A DNA stretch of 64,000 nt, from contig JANXDZ010000004.1 of the NCBI GenBank assembly GCA_025059075.1, positions 62,001 to 126,000 on the forward strand, given 5' to 3'. This stretch comes from Sulfolobales archaeon (lineage in GTDB: Archaea; Thermoproteota; Thermoprotei_A; Sulfolobales; Desulfurococcaceae). A program made the position numbers and the translations under genes. Shown one piece after another: positions 1 through 14,103 of this stretch. Under the pieces are notes generated by a model. It made no database searches and was not told the origin of the DNA. It saw nothing but the letters and a program-made list of their open reading frames with translations. Position 1 is the first letter of the stretch; every line of letters begins with the position of its first letter.

Positions 1-2
1 GC

Positions 3-47
3 CATCCGGCTGCTATTGCTCTAGTGGACTATGTTTTCTTATTTTAA
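3..47 (+). CDS. Possible C-terminal tail of an upstream gene
   Basis: The first bases read as an open frame of 14 codons ending HPAAIALVDYVFLF and a TAA stop. It may be the end of a gene that begins before the window. The composition is hydrophobic. Fourteen codons are too few for a family call, and chance is a real alternative. Confidence 0.25.
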   Translation, partial: HPAAIALVDYVFLF

Positions 48-140
48 TTTCAATAAAACCTTTATGATAGTTAAAGTAGCTTTATGTGTAGAGTATATAG
101 CTCACTTACGGCGTACATTAAGTTTGGTGAAGCCTCCTTG

Positions 141-839
141 ATGGCAGCTGTTTTAGCTGGAGGCTTAGGAAAGAGGCTTAGGCCATATACAGAGGAGATC
201 CCTAAATCCCTCATTAATATAGCTGGGAAAACTATCCTTGAATGGCAGATAGAGTGGTTGAAGAAATACGAGTGCTTTGAGTTCGTGTTATTAGTTGGAT
301 ATAGGAAGGAGAAGATAATTGAGTACGTTGGCAGTGGCTCAAGGCTTGGTGTAAGAGTAACATATGTTGTAGAAGATGAGCCTTTAGGGACGGGTGGAGC
401 GCTTAAAAACGCTATGCATGTACTATCTAAAAATGAATACTTCCTGGTTCTTAATGGAGATATAATAACTGACATTAATCCCATGAAGTTAATCGATAAG
501 CTATCGAACAACGAGTTTATAGGAGTAATAGCAGCAGTTCCATTGCCAAGTCCATATGGAATACTTGAAATAAGCGGTGAAGTAGTTAAAGGCTTCAGGG
601 AGAAACCTAAGTTAATGGATTACTGGATAAATGCAGGCATATATGCATTAAAGCCAAGTATATTTGACTACCTCCCAGAGAGAGGAGATATAGAGACAAC
701 AGCCTTCCCCAATCTCGCGAACAAGGGGCTTCTTGGGGCAGTGAAGTACAGTGAAGTATTTTGGAAAAGCGTAGATACACATAAAGATCTTGAGGATGTA
801 GCTAGAGAACTCGCCAAGAGAGGCCGCATCAATACGTGA
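141..839 (+). CDS. Sugar-phosphate nucleotidyltransferase (glucose-1-P / mannose-1-P type)
   Basis: Predicted to activate a sugar 1-phosphate with an NTP, giving an NDP-sugar for surface glycans or protein glycosylation. The N-terminus carries the signature AGGLGKRLRPYTEEIPKSL (residues 5-23). NGD (metal and nucleotide site), FREKP and NAGIYALK follow in the usual order. At 232 residues it is the Rossmann-like catalytic domain alone, without the left-handed beta-helix tail of longer relatives. ATG 141 is preferred because it sits just before the motif and follows a GGTGA-like site; an in-frame ATG at 84 would add 19 unusual residues. A TATA-like CTTTATGA lies near 60-67. The sugar cannot be decided from sequence. 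It stands alone, with decayed DNA downstream. Confidence 0.85.
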   Translation: MAAVLAGGLGKRLRPYTEEIPKSLINIAGKTILEWQIEWLKKYECFEFVLLVGYRKEKIIEYVGSGSRLGVRVTYVVEDEPLGTGGALKNAMHVLSKNEYFLVLNGDIITDINPMKLIDKLSNNEFIGVIAAVPLPSPYGILEISGEVVKGFREKPKLMDYWINAGIYALKPSIFDYLPERGDIETTAFPNLANKGLLGAVKYSEVFWKSVDTHKDLEDVARELAKRGRINT

Positions 840-1524
840 TGTACTTCAATAACTATTTTTACACAATTCTTTGATTCTCAACATTAAATTTGAGTAGTTT
901 GCAGAGAGTCTTTAAACAACCTAGATTTAAACAATTTACATCCCTTAACAAAGTAAAGACCACTTCTAATTCATAATCTAATGCATCAGCCTGTAAGATA
1001 TAAGTACGCTTAAGGAGAATGTTGCGCTGCAAAATACGTAAACTATGCTACACCTACTTAAGGAAGTAGGTTTATGAATGCATTCCCCTAAATGGTAAAG
1101 CAGTATTAATTCCTCATATAGCAAGGAGTATAGAGTACACAAGCCCTTATGAAAGAGTGTTTTTAAAAGAATGCATTTATAGAACTTTAAAAACTCCATA
1201 ACTTTACTTAACACATCTCTAAGTAATTGCTATTGTTAAAAGCCAAAATCAGTGAACTAGCATATGAGTGGAAAAGCCGTGGATAGAGTATTCAGCGATG
1301 TAGAAGCATAGGACAAGAACTATCAGGATCTATGGTAATGCTTGAAATCATGATTGCTAGAAGATCTATGGTGGGATAAACTATAAAACTTATGAGGAGT
1401 ATGGGGCCCAGATGAAATAGCGTAATGGCAATAACATTAACTATGAGTAATTTTAATAAAACATTATCTAAATACTTTATGTGAAAAGCTTTGAAGCAGT
1501 GATCCAGGATTTACCCAACTCCAG
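840..1524. other. Gene-poor stretch with short coding-like remnants
   Basis: No intact gene is seen in about 690 bases. A 43-codon open stretch on the plus strand (about 1070-1201) reads like a protein tail (NGKAVLIPHIARSIEY, then ending YRTLKTP) but has a stop just upstream and no start. I do not recognise it. The rest is interrupted in all frames. It looks like eroded coding DNA continuous with the decayed cassette further on. Confidence 0.4.
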
Positions 1525-1610
1525 CGCCGGGGGCGGGATTTGAACCCGCGTGCCCCATGTGAGGCACTGGCTCTCCAGGCCAGCCCCTTAGGCCGCTCGG
1601 GCACCCCGGC
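1525..1610 (-). tRNA. tRNA-Ser(GGA)
   Basis: On the minus strand a complete class II tRNA can be folded: acceptor GCCGGGG pairs with CCCCGGC, the anticodon arm is GCTGGC-CTGGAGA-GCCAGT giving GGA, there is a long variable arm, and the T arm is GCGGG-TTCAAAT-CCCGC. The discriminator is G and no intron is seen. Acceptor and T arms match the second serine tRNA at 16669-16754. A TATA-like CATATAAGG lies about 30 bases upstream on the minus strand. Confidence 0.95.
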
Positions 1611-1815
1611 TCTATTCTTACTATAGCTAATTTCTCCTTATATGCTCTTAATGTTAATGCCTTAAAGTTCAGTTAAGTATTTGTCTCCCAGTAGCGTGTC
1701 TAGGGCATATACATTCTTCAGGGATTTCTTTGCTTAGGAATTGAGACAATAGAGTCCTTTTTACTTGTGTTTCTCTAGGGAATTAATTGAACATTGTATT
1801 TTAGAGTAATTTAAC

Positions 1816-2117
1816 TTAGTACTCTTCAGCATCTTGTATAACAATGCTCTCCCTCATCATTTCCTCAAATTCCCCTAGAGTATATAGTAGTAATTCGACG
1901 AAATTATGCTGAGGAGCATGCGTCTTATAAGTACATATCTTTCACTTATGTTGAAATTTCTAAATGCAGGAGATATAACTATTAAATCTACATCACTATT
2001 GTGTAGCCAATTCCCTCTAGCGTAGCTTCCAAATATGTACACTTCAACATGGCCTAGAGAGTTCTTAGCTTTTGTAAGGAAATCCCTAAGTATTTCCTTA
2101 ATCCATTTAGGCATCAT
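1816..2117 (-). pseudogene. Decayed minimal nucleotidyltransferase (MNT) of a HEPN/MNT pair
   Basis: The N-terminal part keeps the MNT signature: YIFGSYARGNW followed by NSDVDLIVI, i.e. the GSxARG and DxD metal-binding core. The frame then stops at 1875 after SNYYYIL. A second frame just beyond it (1816-1880) reads LGEFEEMMRESIVIQDAEEY, the expected C-terminal end of such proteins. The middle of the C-terminal part is missing and the frame has shifted, so a deletion with frameshift is inferred. ATG 2117 lies 5 bases after the stop of the HEPN relic. Intact relatives are antitoxins that AMPylate the partner HEPN toxin (type VII systems). Confidence 0.75.
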
Positions 2118-2121
2118 TAAT

Positions 2122-2510
2122 TTATCTAAAGCCTGCAGCTCTACCAACATACTTCACTACATTTTCAGCTAGAGTTTTATCAATATTCTCCCAAGGCCTC
2201 TCTAATCCAGTGGGGTATTTTGCTACAACATAGTATGGTGAGAACTCTGAAAAACCTACTCTTAGTTCACTGAGCAACTCTAGACATAATTCATTGAGTA
2301 ATTTAACGAGATCATGTATTTAGGAAGTCTAGCTCTCTTAAGGACTGTGAATGCAGCTTTTAAAGCTTTTTCAACAGCTTGATGGGCTGTGAAAAGAGCT
2401 CAATTAAACCTATTGTTGATTAGCGCAGAGCGAGCTTCATCAAGATCTATTAAAGCATCATCAAACTAATCCTTAGCCTCTTCCCCAACTTGATTTAAAA
2501 ACACCACCAT
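2122..2510 (-). pseudogene. Decayed HEPN-domain gene, partner of the MNT relic
   Basis: One minus-strand frame from ATG 2510 reads EEAKD-stop-FDDALIDLDEARSA, then NNRFN-stop-ALFTAHQAVEKAL. A shift of one frame near 2320 restores HDLVKLLNELCLELL, then PYYVVAKYP and ERPWENIDKTLAE down to TAA at 2122. These segments match the HEPN fold in the right order (DLxxAR, AxHQAxEKALKA, THDL, YYxxRYPxxxERPWE). Two nonsense codons stand where tryptophan is usual (TAG and TGA), and there is one frameshift. Gene order HEPN then MNT is the normal cassette order. The gene is clearly dead unless the assembly is wrong in three places. Confidence 0.75.
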
Positions 2511-2978
2511 ACCAAGTAGAGTGTCTACATGGATAAAATTGTTTTCTATCCCCTTAAGTTCCTCAATGCTTTAAGGACTTAACTTACTCTCAATAAATCT
2601 ATGAAGTCCTTGATCCCTGCAGTGAAGAGATGGAAACCCGATCTAGGTGGAGGAACTCGAGGACATATTTAAAACTACATACTAAGAAGCAATTACCCTT
2701 GGAGAAACAGAGTCCACTAAGTACTTACTTAAGATATCTCCAGCGCATTCAACGACATCACTAACAAGAAGATCTCTTCAATGCTGGGGAATTCAACAAA
2801 GTGAAGGCACAGGTAGTAAATCAATGAACTGCCGTATGGGAATCCTTGTCATTCAAGGCAGAGGGGGTGTTTAGAAAGTGTAGAAATGCTTTTTAACGTG
2901 AAGTATTTTTTACAGCGAGTGAATGCTTAAGAACATTATGTACAGAGATCGTGAATCGACATAGATACTTAATGAAGC
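2511..2978. other. Gene-poor stretch upstream of the MFS gene
   Basis: There is no intact gene in about 470 bases. The HEPN frame stays open upstream to about 2570 (SIEELKGIENNFIHVDTL), which may be the tail of another lost gene. A short plus-strand frame near 2600-2663 ends KRWKPDLGGGTRGHI, and a minus-strand stretch near 2695-2775 reads SDVVECAGDILSKYL. None has a start, a neighbour or a recognised family. I read this as eroded accessory DNA. Confidence 0.4.
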
Positions 2979-4133
2979 ATGGCGTCAGGAGAATGGAGTG
3001 CTATGATGCAGATCGCTGTAACGCTTCATGCTGTAGCATGGGGTATGTACTATGCATTTACGAGGATATATGTAATTAAAGATCTTGGAGGTGGTGTTAA
3101 AGCCCTAATACTACTTACTGGGCTAGAGTGGTTTGCTGCTCTTCTAGCAATACCTGCTGGTTACTTAGCTGATAGGTATGGAGGTAAGTGGCCTTTATAC
3201 ATTGGCGCTTTTGGAGCAATACCATTTCTAGCTGCGCCACTAGTGACTGAGCCAACACTGTTGTCACTTATGTTGAGCACTTCATCACTTACGTGGGCTA
3301 TAGCTTGGCCCACTGTGTTATCTCACGTGCTTAGGGGAGAGGATATTGGAATGAAGTACAGCAAGTTTGGATTAGGCATAGGGCTTGGATGGGGCTTGGG
3401 GTCAACTGCATCTGGATTCATCTATGAACGCTTAGGAGTAGTGGGGACATTTACATTGATGGCAGCACTATACCTTACGGCTTATACAGCGTTTATCAAT
3501 AGAGTTGCAGGAGTCAGAGGCGTTGAGCGAGTCACTAAAGAAGATCTTTTGGAGATGATGAAGGTACTTAAATTCTTTGTTTCTGCAATAGCTGTATCTA
3601 CTTTCGCTAGAGAGTACATATACATCCACTTGACTGCTAAGCTTAGCCAAGCTGTTTCCTCAATTAGTTTCCCTAGCTTAAGTACTCATGAAGCTTTCGG
3701 CATAATTTATGGAGTGACTTCATCAATGCTAGCTACTCCAGTGAGGCTGCTTGCAGGTAAGTTAATTAGCAAAGTGAATCCACTAAACCTCCTAGCTTTA
3801 ATGAACTTAGCTTACATAGCTTATGCTTCAGCGTTTTACTTTTTTAACGACGTACTCATAGTCATACTGTGGCAAATACCTCTATATCCTTTAGTAGATG
3901 TAGCTACTTATACTTCAGCTGCATTACATAGCCCAGAGAAGCTTAGGTCAAGTGCCTCAGGTGCTGTAATAGCGTTTAGCTCTATTGGAGCAGCTTTCAT
4001 AGCCCTCCTATACCCAGTTCTATCACGACTATGTTTTTTAACGGCGCTATGTATTTCATCAATAGCTCTACTGACATCATCAGCTTTAATAGTGATATTC
4101 AGGAACTCTATACAGTACTCTAGCAACTCTTAG
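2979..4133 (+). CDS. Major facilitator superfamily transporter
   Basis: A 384-residue polytopic membrane protein with about 12 hydrophobic segments. The loop between helices 2 and 3 has the MFS signature form GYLADRYGGKWPLYIGA (around residues 61-77), and a similar positively charged turn, RLLAGKLISKVNP, follows helix 8. It should move a small solute or drug across the cytoplasmic membrane by symport or antiport; the substrate cannot be told. ATG 2979 precedes a short polar N-terminus and the first helix. It stands alone between decayed stretches, which suggests a horizontally acquired or relocated gene, though its base composition is like the rest. Confidence 0.85.
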   Translation: MASGEWSAMMQIAVTLHAVAWGMYYAFTRIYVIKDLGGGVKALILLTGLEWFAALLAIPAGYLADRYGGKWPLYIGAFGAIPFLAAPLVTEPTLLSLMLSTSSLTWAIAWPTVLSHVLRGEDIGMKYSKFGLGIGLGWGLGSTASGFIYERLGVVGTFTLMAALYLTAYTAFINRVAGVRGVERVTKEDLLEMMKVLKFFVSAIAVSTFAREYIYIHLTAKLSQAVSSISFPSLSTHEAFGIIYGVTSSMLATPVRLLAGKLISKVNPLNLLALMNLAYIAYASAFYFFNDVLIVILWQIPLYPLVDVATYTSAALHSPEKLRSSASGAVIAFSSIGAAFIALLYPVLSRLCFLTALCISSIALLTSSALIVIFRNSIQYSSNS

Positions 4134-4629
4134 GATGTTGCTTGGTGAATGTTTTAAGCTGTTATAACAATTGCATTAATGGAGGCTTAGTAGCCATTGA
4201 GGGGTTGGGAAGTATAATGCTTTGCAAGGAGGATCATTTAGCGTCATTCAATGAAGCCCTCAATGAATTCATAAGCATTAAGCAAGTACCAAGGGGGAGC
4301 CTGCATCAGCAATACTGAAGTAGAAGAGAAGACGAGGTAATTGATGGAGGTAGCTACGAGATATAGATGCGGGTTCTATGAGAGACTTATCCGCCATTTA
4401 TTGAGAACTCTTCTTCAATGAATTTACATAATCTATCGCCTACTTCCTCCACTACCTTAAGACGTGGAGTTAGAGTAACTAAGTCTTCAGAGAGTTCTAG
4501 GAGGCACGTGTATTCTTAATTGAAGTTTATAACGCTGTCTGAGTGTTTGTATGAGTACAGCCCTGAATAAGTAGGATAAGCTGCAAAAAGTATAAGTAGT
4601 GGATTAGTGAATATTGGGAGTCGATTAAT
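4134..4629. other. Intergenic stretch with small coding-like remnants
   Basis: About 500 bases without a convincing gene. On the minus strand a 43-codon open stretch (about 4387-4519) reads LLELSEDLVTLTPRLKVVEE and ends SINGG, directly preceded by a stop and with no start codon. On the plus strand a 33-codon frame starts at ATG 4218 (LCKEDHLASFNEALNEFIS). Neither is recognised. The last 45 bases hold the promoter of the RNA polymerase operon. Confidence 0.4.
4589..4598 (+). promoter_or_regulatory. TATA box of the rpo operon
   Basis: AGTATAAGTA, preceded by an A-rich BRE-like AAAA, lies about 40 bases before the rpoH ATG. Transcription would begin near 4615-4620, giving a very short leader. 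No other promoter-like element is seen until after nusA, so the six genes to 12979 probably form one transcript. Confidence 0.6.
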
Positions 4630-4890
4630 ATGCTTAGGTCTAAGTCTAGGAAAGTGAATATACTCGAACATGAGTGGGTTCCAAAACACGAAGTTTTAAG
4701 CCCTGAGGAAGCAGCTGAAGTACTTAAAGAGCTTAGCGTTAAGCCAATACAATTGCCGTGGATAAAGGCAAGCGACCCTATGGTAAGAGCTATTGGCGCT
4801 AGAGTTGGAGACATCATAAAGATATATAGAAAGAGCCATACAGCTGGAGAAACAATTGTATATAGATATGTAGTAATTGATGTAGAGTAA
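4630..4890 (+). CDS. rpoH: DNA-directed RNA polymerase subunit Rpo5 (H)
   Basis: An 86-residue subunit of archaeal RNA polymerase, matching the C-terminal domain of eukaryotic RPB5, which contacts downstream DNA. Family features are [11 protein letters not shown] near the N-terminus, then [21 protein letters not shown] (here residues 56-76) and the closing YRYVV. The length is usual. It heads the operon rpoH-rpoB-rpoA1-rpoA2-L30e-nusA, an order conserved across archaea. rpoB follows after 11 bases. ATG 4630 is clear, with a weak GGGAG site ten bases before it. Confidence 0.97.
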   Translation: MLRSKSRKVNILEHEWVPKHEVLSPEEAAEVLKELSVKPIQLPWIKASDPMVRAIGARVGDIIKIYRKSHTAGETIVYRYVVIDVE

Positions 4891-4901
4891 AGGTGAATTC
4901 T

Positions 4902-7900
4902 ATGAAAGCTAATCAAGAAGTTAAAGACTTTCCGACACCTGACGACAGATGGCTCATTATAGAGGGATTATTTAAAGAGAAGGGCCTTGTAAGACAACAC
5001 TTAGAAAGCTATAATGACTTCATAGAGAGCTCCCTTAAGGAAATAATAATGGATTATAGAGAGGTACCTCTACCGACGATAAATGGTAAAATAATTATAG
5101 AAGACGTAGAGATAGAGGAGCCTAAAGTAAAGGAAGTTGAAGGATACTACGAGAGAGTTACTCCATTAGAATGTAGACTGCGGGGCTTAACGTATTCAGC
5201 TCCCGTAAACATAGTTTTTAGAGTTGAAGTAGAGGGAGAGACGTATTCTCCAGTAAAAATTCTTTTAATGAATATCCCAGTGATGCTTAAGTCAAGCATA
5301 GATCCGTTGTCAAAAATGACTCCTGAAGAGCTTATGAAAATAGGTGAAGATCCAAAAGATCCTGGCGGCTACTTCATAATAAATGGCTCTGAACGAGTAC
5401 TAGTAGCTCAAGAAGATCTAGCTAATAACAATGTATTAGTGGATTATGGACAGGAGGGAGGGGCCATAACTCACGTAGCTAAAGTCATGAGCGTTCACCG
5501 GGGGAGAAAGAGCCAGCTAATAATTGAGAGGAGGAGGGATGGAGTAATATACGCTAACTTACAGGGAATAAGAGTACCAGTAGTAGCATTAATGAGGGCG
5601 TTGGGTATTGAAAGTGATGAAGAGATAGTTTTTGCAGTAAGCCTTAATCCAGAGATTCAGAAGGAGCTATTGCCAACGCTAATTAAGGCTAAGGACATTA
5701 AGACTTCTGAAGACTCTCAAGACTACATAGGTTCAAGGCTTGCAATAGGTCAGCCAAAGCAAGTGCGAGTTGATAAAGCTAAGAGCTTCCTTGATGAAAC
5801 ACTACTACCTCACTTAGGTAATAGACCTGTCGACAGGAGGAGGAAAGCATACTTCATTGGACAGGCGACATGTAAGTTAATAGAAGTAGTTAAGGGATGG
5901 AGGAAGCCTGACGACAAGGATCACTATAGGAATAAGAGGCTTAAGTTAGCTGGAGATCTATTGGCTCAATTAATTAGGTACAACTTTGCAAGGACTTTTG
6001 TGAGGGAACTTAAGTCAAACGTTGAAAAAGTCTTCACTAGACAGAGGAGAGGGGAGTTAAAAGCTTTATTAAAGCCGGGTCTATTAACAGATAAAGTTCT
6101 TCATTCAATGGCTACAGGCAACTGGCCTGGTGGAAGAAGCGGAGTTAGCCAGTTGTTAGATAGAACTAACTTGATGAGCACTCTTAGCCACTTGAGGAGA
6201 GTCATATCGCCTCTAGCTAGAACTCAGCCTCACTTTGAGGCAAGGGAAATACATCCATCACAGTGGGGGAGGATATGCCCCTTTGAGTCCCCTGAAGGAA
6301 CTAACATAGGCTTAGTGAAGAACTTAGCATTAATGGCTGTAGTAAGCATTGGCGCTAATGAAGCTGTAGTTGAAAGACTATTGTATAAGCTGGGAGTAAT
6401 GCCTGTAGATGAAGCTGTAGAAATGGTTAAAAAGGGAGAACTAAGCTCTGAAGAAGCATCTTCATGGAGTAAAGTATATCTCAATGGAAGGCTCATAGGC
6501 TACTACCCTAATGGAGTAGAGTTAGCAAACATTGTAAGGAGAGTTAGGAGGTATGGCGATAGGGGAGAATACAAGATCAGGGCTGAGCTAAAGGATTTAG
6601 GCGATAGAATTCATGAAGTGAATGTAACTTACGTAGAGACAGAATACACTAGGGAAGTTTATGTAAACTGCGATCCTGGTAGAATAAGGAGGCCTCTCCT
6701 AATAGTGGAAGACGGCCGTTTAAAGCTGACTCCTAAGCATATAGAATTACTTAAGAATGAGGAAATACGGTTCTCGGACTTAGTTAGAATGGGTATAGTT
6801 GAGTACTTGGATGCTGATGAAGAGGAGAATGCATATATAGCTATAGAGCCACGTGAAATCACTAGTGAGCACACTCATTTAGAGATCTATCCATCAGCAA
6901 TACTTGGGATAACTGCATCCATAATACCTTACCCTGAACACAATCAAAGCCCTAGGAACTCTTATGAAGCAGCTATGGCTAAACAAGCCCTCGGATTGTA
7001 TTCAGCTAACTTCCAAGTAAGATCAGATACACGAGGGCATTTATTACATTATCCACAGAAGCCCCTTGTCCAGACGAAAGTCCTTGATATAATGGGGTAT
7101 AATGCGAGGCCTGCTGGGCAGAATGCTGTTGTAGCCATAATGAGCTTTACTGGCTACAACATTGAGGACGCCTTAATAATGAATAAAGGGAGTGCAGATA
7201 GAGGTTTTGGAAGGAGCACATTCTTTAGACTCTATACTACAGTAGCATACAAGTATCCTGGAGGACAGGAGGATAAGATAGAGACCCCGAGTCCTAATGT
7301 TAAGGGATTCCGTGGATTAAAGGCCTATGAGAAACTTGAAGAAGATGGAGTAATAGCTCCTGAGACGCAAGTAAAAGGCGGAGATGTATTAATAGGGAGG
7401 ACTAGTCCACCTAGATTTTTCACAGTTCAAGAATACGGCGTTGGCGCTGGATTAGTTAGGCAAGATACAAGTGTTGTAACTAGACATGGTGAGAAGGGAG
7501 TAGTTGACTCAGTGATGCTTACAAGCGATGGGGAAGGCAACTACGTAATTAAAGTAGTTGTGAGAGACTTAAGAGTACCTGAAATAGGCGATAAGTTTGC
7601 AAGTAGGCATGGACAAAAGGGTGTCCTAGGCCTATTAGTCCCCCAAGAGGATATGCCGTTTACTGAGGATGGAGTAATACCAGATCTAGTAATAAACCCA
7701 CATGCTTTCCCAAGTAGAATGACTGTTGGACAGTTAATTGAGAGCATAGCTGGTAAAGTAGCATCCATAGGAGGAGGATTTATAGATGCAACTCCATTCT
7801 ACAAGGAGTCCATTGATGAAATTAGGCTGACATTGAGGAGACTTGGTTATTCACATACAGGAGAGGAAGCGATGTATGACGGTAGGACTGGTGAATTACT

Positions 7901-8330
7901 CAAGAACCCCATATTCATTGGAGTAGTCTATTACCAGAAGTTGCATCACATGGTTGCAGACAAAATGCATGCAAGAGCTAGAGGACCAATACAGATCTTG
8001 ACTAGACAGCCTGTTGAAGGAAGAGCTAGGATGGGTGGCTTAAGGTGGGGAGAAATGGAGAGGGATTGCTTAATAGGCTATGGAGCCGCCTCCCTTCTTA
8101 AAGAACAGTTAGTTGATAAAAGCGATAAGGTAATAGTCTACGTCTGCAGTCTCTGTGGCCATATAGGCTGGTATGACAAGAACAGGAAGGAAACAGTTTG
8201 CCCAGTTCATGGAGATAAAGGCAAGCTATATCCAGTTGAGATATCGTATGCATTTAAACTACTTATACAGGAGCTAATGAGTATGAACATTATGCCAAGG
8301 ATGGTTCTTGAAGGAGTTGTAAAGAGGTGA
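4902..8330 (+). CDS. rpoB: DNA-directed RNA polymerase subunit Rpo2 (B)
   Basis: The second-largest catalytic subunit, 1142 residues and undivided, as in Crenarchaeota; many euryarchaea split this gene into B' and B''. Visible landmarks: the N-terminal lobe ([15 protein letters not shown]), the fork region ([19 protein letters not shown]), the hybrid-binding domain ([14 protein letters not shown]), [11 protein letters not shown], and the C-terminal clamp with zinc-binding [20 protein letters not shown]. The Shine-Dalgarno-like AAAGGTGA fits ATG 4902; an in-frame GTG at 4893 lies inside that site and is rejected. The rpoA1 start region follows directly on the stop. No intein or frameshift is seen. 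Confidence 0.98.
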   Translation: MKANQEVKDFPTPDDRWLIIEGLFKEKGLVRQHLESYNDFIESSLKEIIMDYREVPLPTINGKIIIEDVEIEEPKVKEVEGYYERVTPLECRLRGLTYSAPVNIVFRVEVEGETYSPVKILLMNIPVMLKSSIDPLSKMTPEELMKIGEDPKDPGGYFIINGSERVLVAQEDLANNNVLVDYGQEGGAITHVAKVMSVHRGRKSQLIIERRRDGVIYANLQGIRVPVVALMRALGIESDEEIVFAVSLNPEIQKELLPTLIKAKDIKTSEDSQDYIGSRLAIGQPKQVRVDKAKSFLDETLLPHLGNRPVDRRRKAYFIGQATCKLIEVVKGWRKPDDKDHYRNKRLKLAGDLLAQLIRYNFARTFVRELKSNVEKVFTRQRRGELKALLKPGLLTDKVLHSMATGNWPGGRSGVSQLLDRTNLMSTLSHLRRVISPLARTQPHFEAREIHPSQWGRICPFESPEGTNIGLVKNLALMAVVSIGANEAVVERLLYKLGVMPVDEAVEMVKKGELSSEEASSWSKVYLNGRLIGYYPNGVELANIVRRVRRYGDRGEYKIRAELKDLGDRIHEVNVTYVETEYTREVYVNCDPGRIRRPLLIVEDGRLKLTPKHIELLKNEEIRFSDLVRMGIVEYLDADEEENAYIAIEPREITSEHTHLEIYPSAILGITASIIPYPEHNQSPRNSYEAAMAKQALGLYSANFQVRSDTRGHLLHYPQKPLVQTKVLDIMGYNARPAGQNAVVAIMSFTGYNIEDALIMNKGSADRGFGRSTFFRLYTTVAYKYPGGQEDKIETPSPNVKGFRGLKAYEKLEEDGVIAPETQVKGGDVLIGRTSPPRFFTVQEYGVGAGLVRQDTSVVTRHGEKGVVDSVMLTSDGEGNYVIKVVVRDLRVPEIGDKFASRHGQKGVLGLLVPQEDMPFTEDGVIPDLVINPHAFPSRMTVGQLIESIAGKVASIGGGFIDATPFYKESIDEIRLTLRRLGYSHTGEEAMYDGRTGELLKNPIFIGVVYYQKLHHMVADKMHARARGPIQILTRQPVEGRARMGGLRWGEMERDCLIGYGAASLLKEQLVDKSDKVIVYVCSLCGHIGWYDKNRKETVCPVHGDKGKLYPVEISYAFKLLIQELMSMNIMPRMVLEGVVKR

Positions 8331-8335
8331 AATCA

Positions 8336-12546
<4,211 letters not shown>

Positions 12547-12547
12547 T

Positions 12548-12979
12548 TTGAATAGCATAAAGCTAACACCAGAGGAAATAAGGTATATGGCGCTTCTACA
12601 TGAATTAACGGGAGTTAACGTAAGAGACTGCATAATAGATGATGAATTCAATAGAATAATATTCTTAGTTAATCCAGACGAAGTCGGCGTAGCTGTAGGT
12701 ACGAAGGGCGTTAACGTTCAGAGAATGAAGAAAATAGTGGGTAAAAACATAGAGATCGTTGGCTACAGCGATAAAGTTGAAGAATTAGTTAAGTATGCTC
12801 TAATGCCTGCCAGGATAAGAGATGTGAGGATTATTGAAAGACTTGGGAAAAAGACTGTTTATGTAAACGTAGAGCCTAATGACAAGGGACTGGCGATCGG
12901 TAGGAATGGAAAGAACGTTGCTCGCTTAAAGACTATATTGAAGAGATATCATGATATAGACAGCGTAACAATTGCGTAA
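12548..12979 (+). CDS. nusA: NusA-like KH-domain transcription factor
   Basis: A 143-residue archaeal NusA: two KH RNA-binding domains without the bacterial N-terminal polymerase-binding and S1 domains. The two signature loops are visible as VGTKGVNVQR (about 59-68) and IGRNGKNVAR (about 118-127). It probably acts in transcription termination or RNA binding together with the polymerase encoded upstream. It starts at TTG 12548, one base after the L30e stop, with GGTGGGAAAG before it. It closes the rpo operon; a new promoter follows. Confidence 0.93.
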   Translation: MNSIKLTPEEIRYMALLHELTGVNVRDCIIDDEFNRIIFLVNPDEVGVAVGTKGVNVQRMKKIVGKNIEIVGYSDKVEELVKYALMPARIRDVRIIERLGKKTVYVNVEPNDKGLAIGRNGKNVARLKTILKRYHDIDSVTIA

Positions 12980-13005
12980 CGACCCATGGATGTAGAGTGA
13001 TTAAA

Positions 13006-13015
13006 GTTTTTAAAC
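13006..13015 (+). promoter_or_regulatory. TATA box of rps12
   Basis: GTTTTTAAAC is a TATA-like element 34 bases before the S12 ATG and 27 bases after the nusA stop. Transcription would start near 13035 with a short leader holding the GAGGTAG ribosome site. Confidence 0.55.
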
Positions 13016-13048
13016 TTCAGTAAAGTCAGTGGAATGAGGTAGATAGTT

Positions 13049-13492
13049 ATGCCTGGAAAGAAGGCTCCCTATGGACTATATGCAGCTAGGAAGCTGAAGA
13101 GAAAGAGACTTAAGTTTAGGTGGTCTCAAAGAGAATTTAAGGTGAGAATGCTTCAATTAAAGAGGAAAGCCGATCCTTTAGAAGGAGCTCCCATGGCTAG
13201 AGGAATAGTCCTAGAGAAAGTTGGAGTTGAGTCACGTCAACCAAATAGTGCATTAAGGAAGTGCGTTAGAGTACAGTTAGTTAAGAATGGGAAGATAGTG
13301 ACAGCCTTTGTGCCACTTGATGGAGGAATTACATACATTGATGAGCACGATGAAGTAATCATAGAGGGAATAGGGGGGCCTAAGGGAAAATCTCTCGGCG
13401 ACATACCTGGAGTCAGGTATAAGATAGTAAAAGTTAACGGAGTTTCGCTAAAAGCCATATGGCTTGGCAAGAAGCAAAAGCCAGTTAGATAA
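13049..13492 (+). CDS. rps12: Ribosomal protein S12
   Basis: Small-subunit decoding-centre protein, 147 residues, of the longer archaeal/eukaryotic S23 type. The conserved core is visible as [14 protein letters not shown] and [23 protein letters not shown] 13049 follows GAGGTAG. It has its own promoter and is separated from S7 by the opposite-strand DUF151 gene, breaking the usual S12-S7 tandem order. Confidence 0.97.
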   Translation: MPGKKAPYGLYAARKLKRKRLKFRWSQREFKVRMLQLKRKADPLEGAPMARGIVLEKVGVESRQPNSALRKCVRVQLVKNGKIVTAFVPLDGGITYIDEHDEVIIEGIGGPKGKSLGDIPGVRYKIVKVNGVSLKAIWLGKKQKPVR

Positions 13493-13517
13493 GTTATAGA
13501 TATCACTAAGTTACTCC

Positions 13518-14012
13518 TTAAGTTCTCGTCATAGCTTCCTGCTGGTCAACGAGTTCTCTCTTAATGTAGACAGGCTTTCCTGCAACTAAGGCCATTAGTA
13601 TTGCATGGCTTGGGATCATTCTCCTTTTAACTATTATGCCGCCTTCAACGAATTCAGCTATTGCTGCATAAGTGTATGTTTCAACGTCTAGAGAATCTAT
13701 GATCACTTTACTTAAGTACTTTCCTAGAGCTTCCCTCAATAGGATGTTTGTCGTAATTACATCAAAGAACGTCTCCCTTTCATCACCTTCTCTTGGAAAC
13801 ATTGATTCCTCTCCCTTCAGTCTTCTTATAGCTTCTACAACATCTATAGGGACTGTGTAAAGCATGAAGGATCTTCCATCTTCTAAGAAACACTTAATAG
13901 AAGTCTCTATGGATTCATACGTAAACTCTTCACTGCCTTCGGTATATTCTTCTAGAATTCTTATAGAGGCTTCAACATCTACTACTTTGACTAGACCTTC
14001 ACTCTGCATCAT
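13518..14012 (-). CDS. DUF151 (bifunctional nuclease-like) family protein
   Basis: A 164-residue protein whose C-terminal part matches the DUF151 family: MIPSHAILMALVAGKPVYIKR corresponds to the family's RPSDAIALALRxxAPIYV segment. A fold-typical FLEDGRSFMLY precedes it. Plant homologues have been called bifunctional nucleases, but the archaeal role is not settled. The gene interrupts the S12-S7 pair on the opposite strand. ATG 14012 (or 14009) is preferred since GTGGTGA sits directly upstream; the longer frame to 14027 would start within it. It probably shares a divergent TATA region with S7 and would have nearly no leader. Confidence 0.75.
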   Translation of the reverse strand: MMQSEGLVKVVDVEASIRILEEYTEGSEEFTYESIETSIKCFLEDGRSFMLYTVPIDVVEAIRRLKGEESMFPREGDERETFFDVITTNILLREALGKYLSKVIIDSLDVETYTYAAIAEFVEGGIIVKRRMIPSHAILMALVAGKPVYIKRELVDQQEAMTRT

Positions 14013-14048
14013 TTCACCACACAGCACTCTAACGGTGCTCAGTAAGTT

Positions 14049-14060
14049 AAGTTTTTATCG
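14049..14060. promoter_or_regulatory. Divergent TATA region for S7 and the DUF151 gene
   Basis: AAGTTTTTATCG gives a TATA box for S7 on the plus strand (ATG 14104). Read on the minus strand the same bases plus flank give ATAAAAACTTAA, about 35 bases from the DUF151 start. One AT-rich core may therefore serve both directions in this 91-base gap. Confidence 0.5.
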
Positions 14061-14103
14061 CTCTCTAAAGTTTGTGTATAAAGCAGTTCAGTAGTGATGT
14101 AGT

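Noticed and set aside
2620-2650. CRISPR-repeat-like GAAGAGATGGAAACCC
   Set aside because: A single occurrence; no second copy or spacer pattern anywhere in the window.
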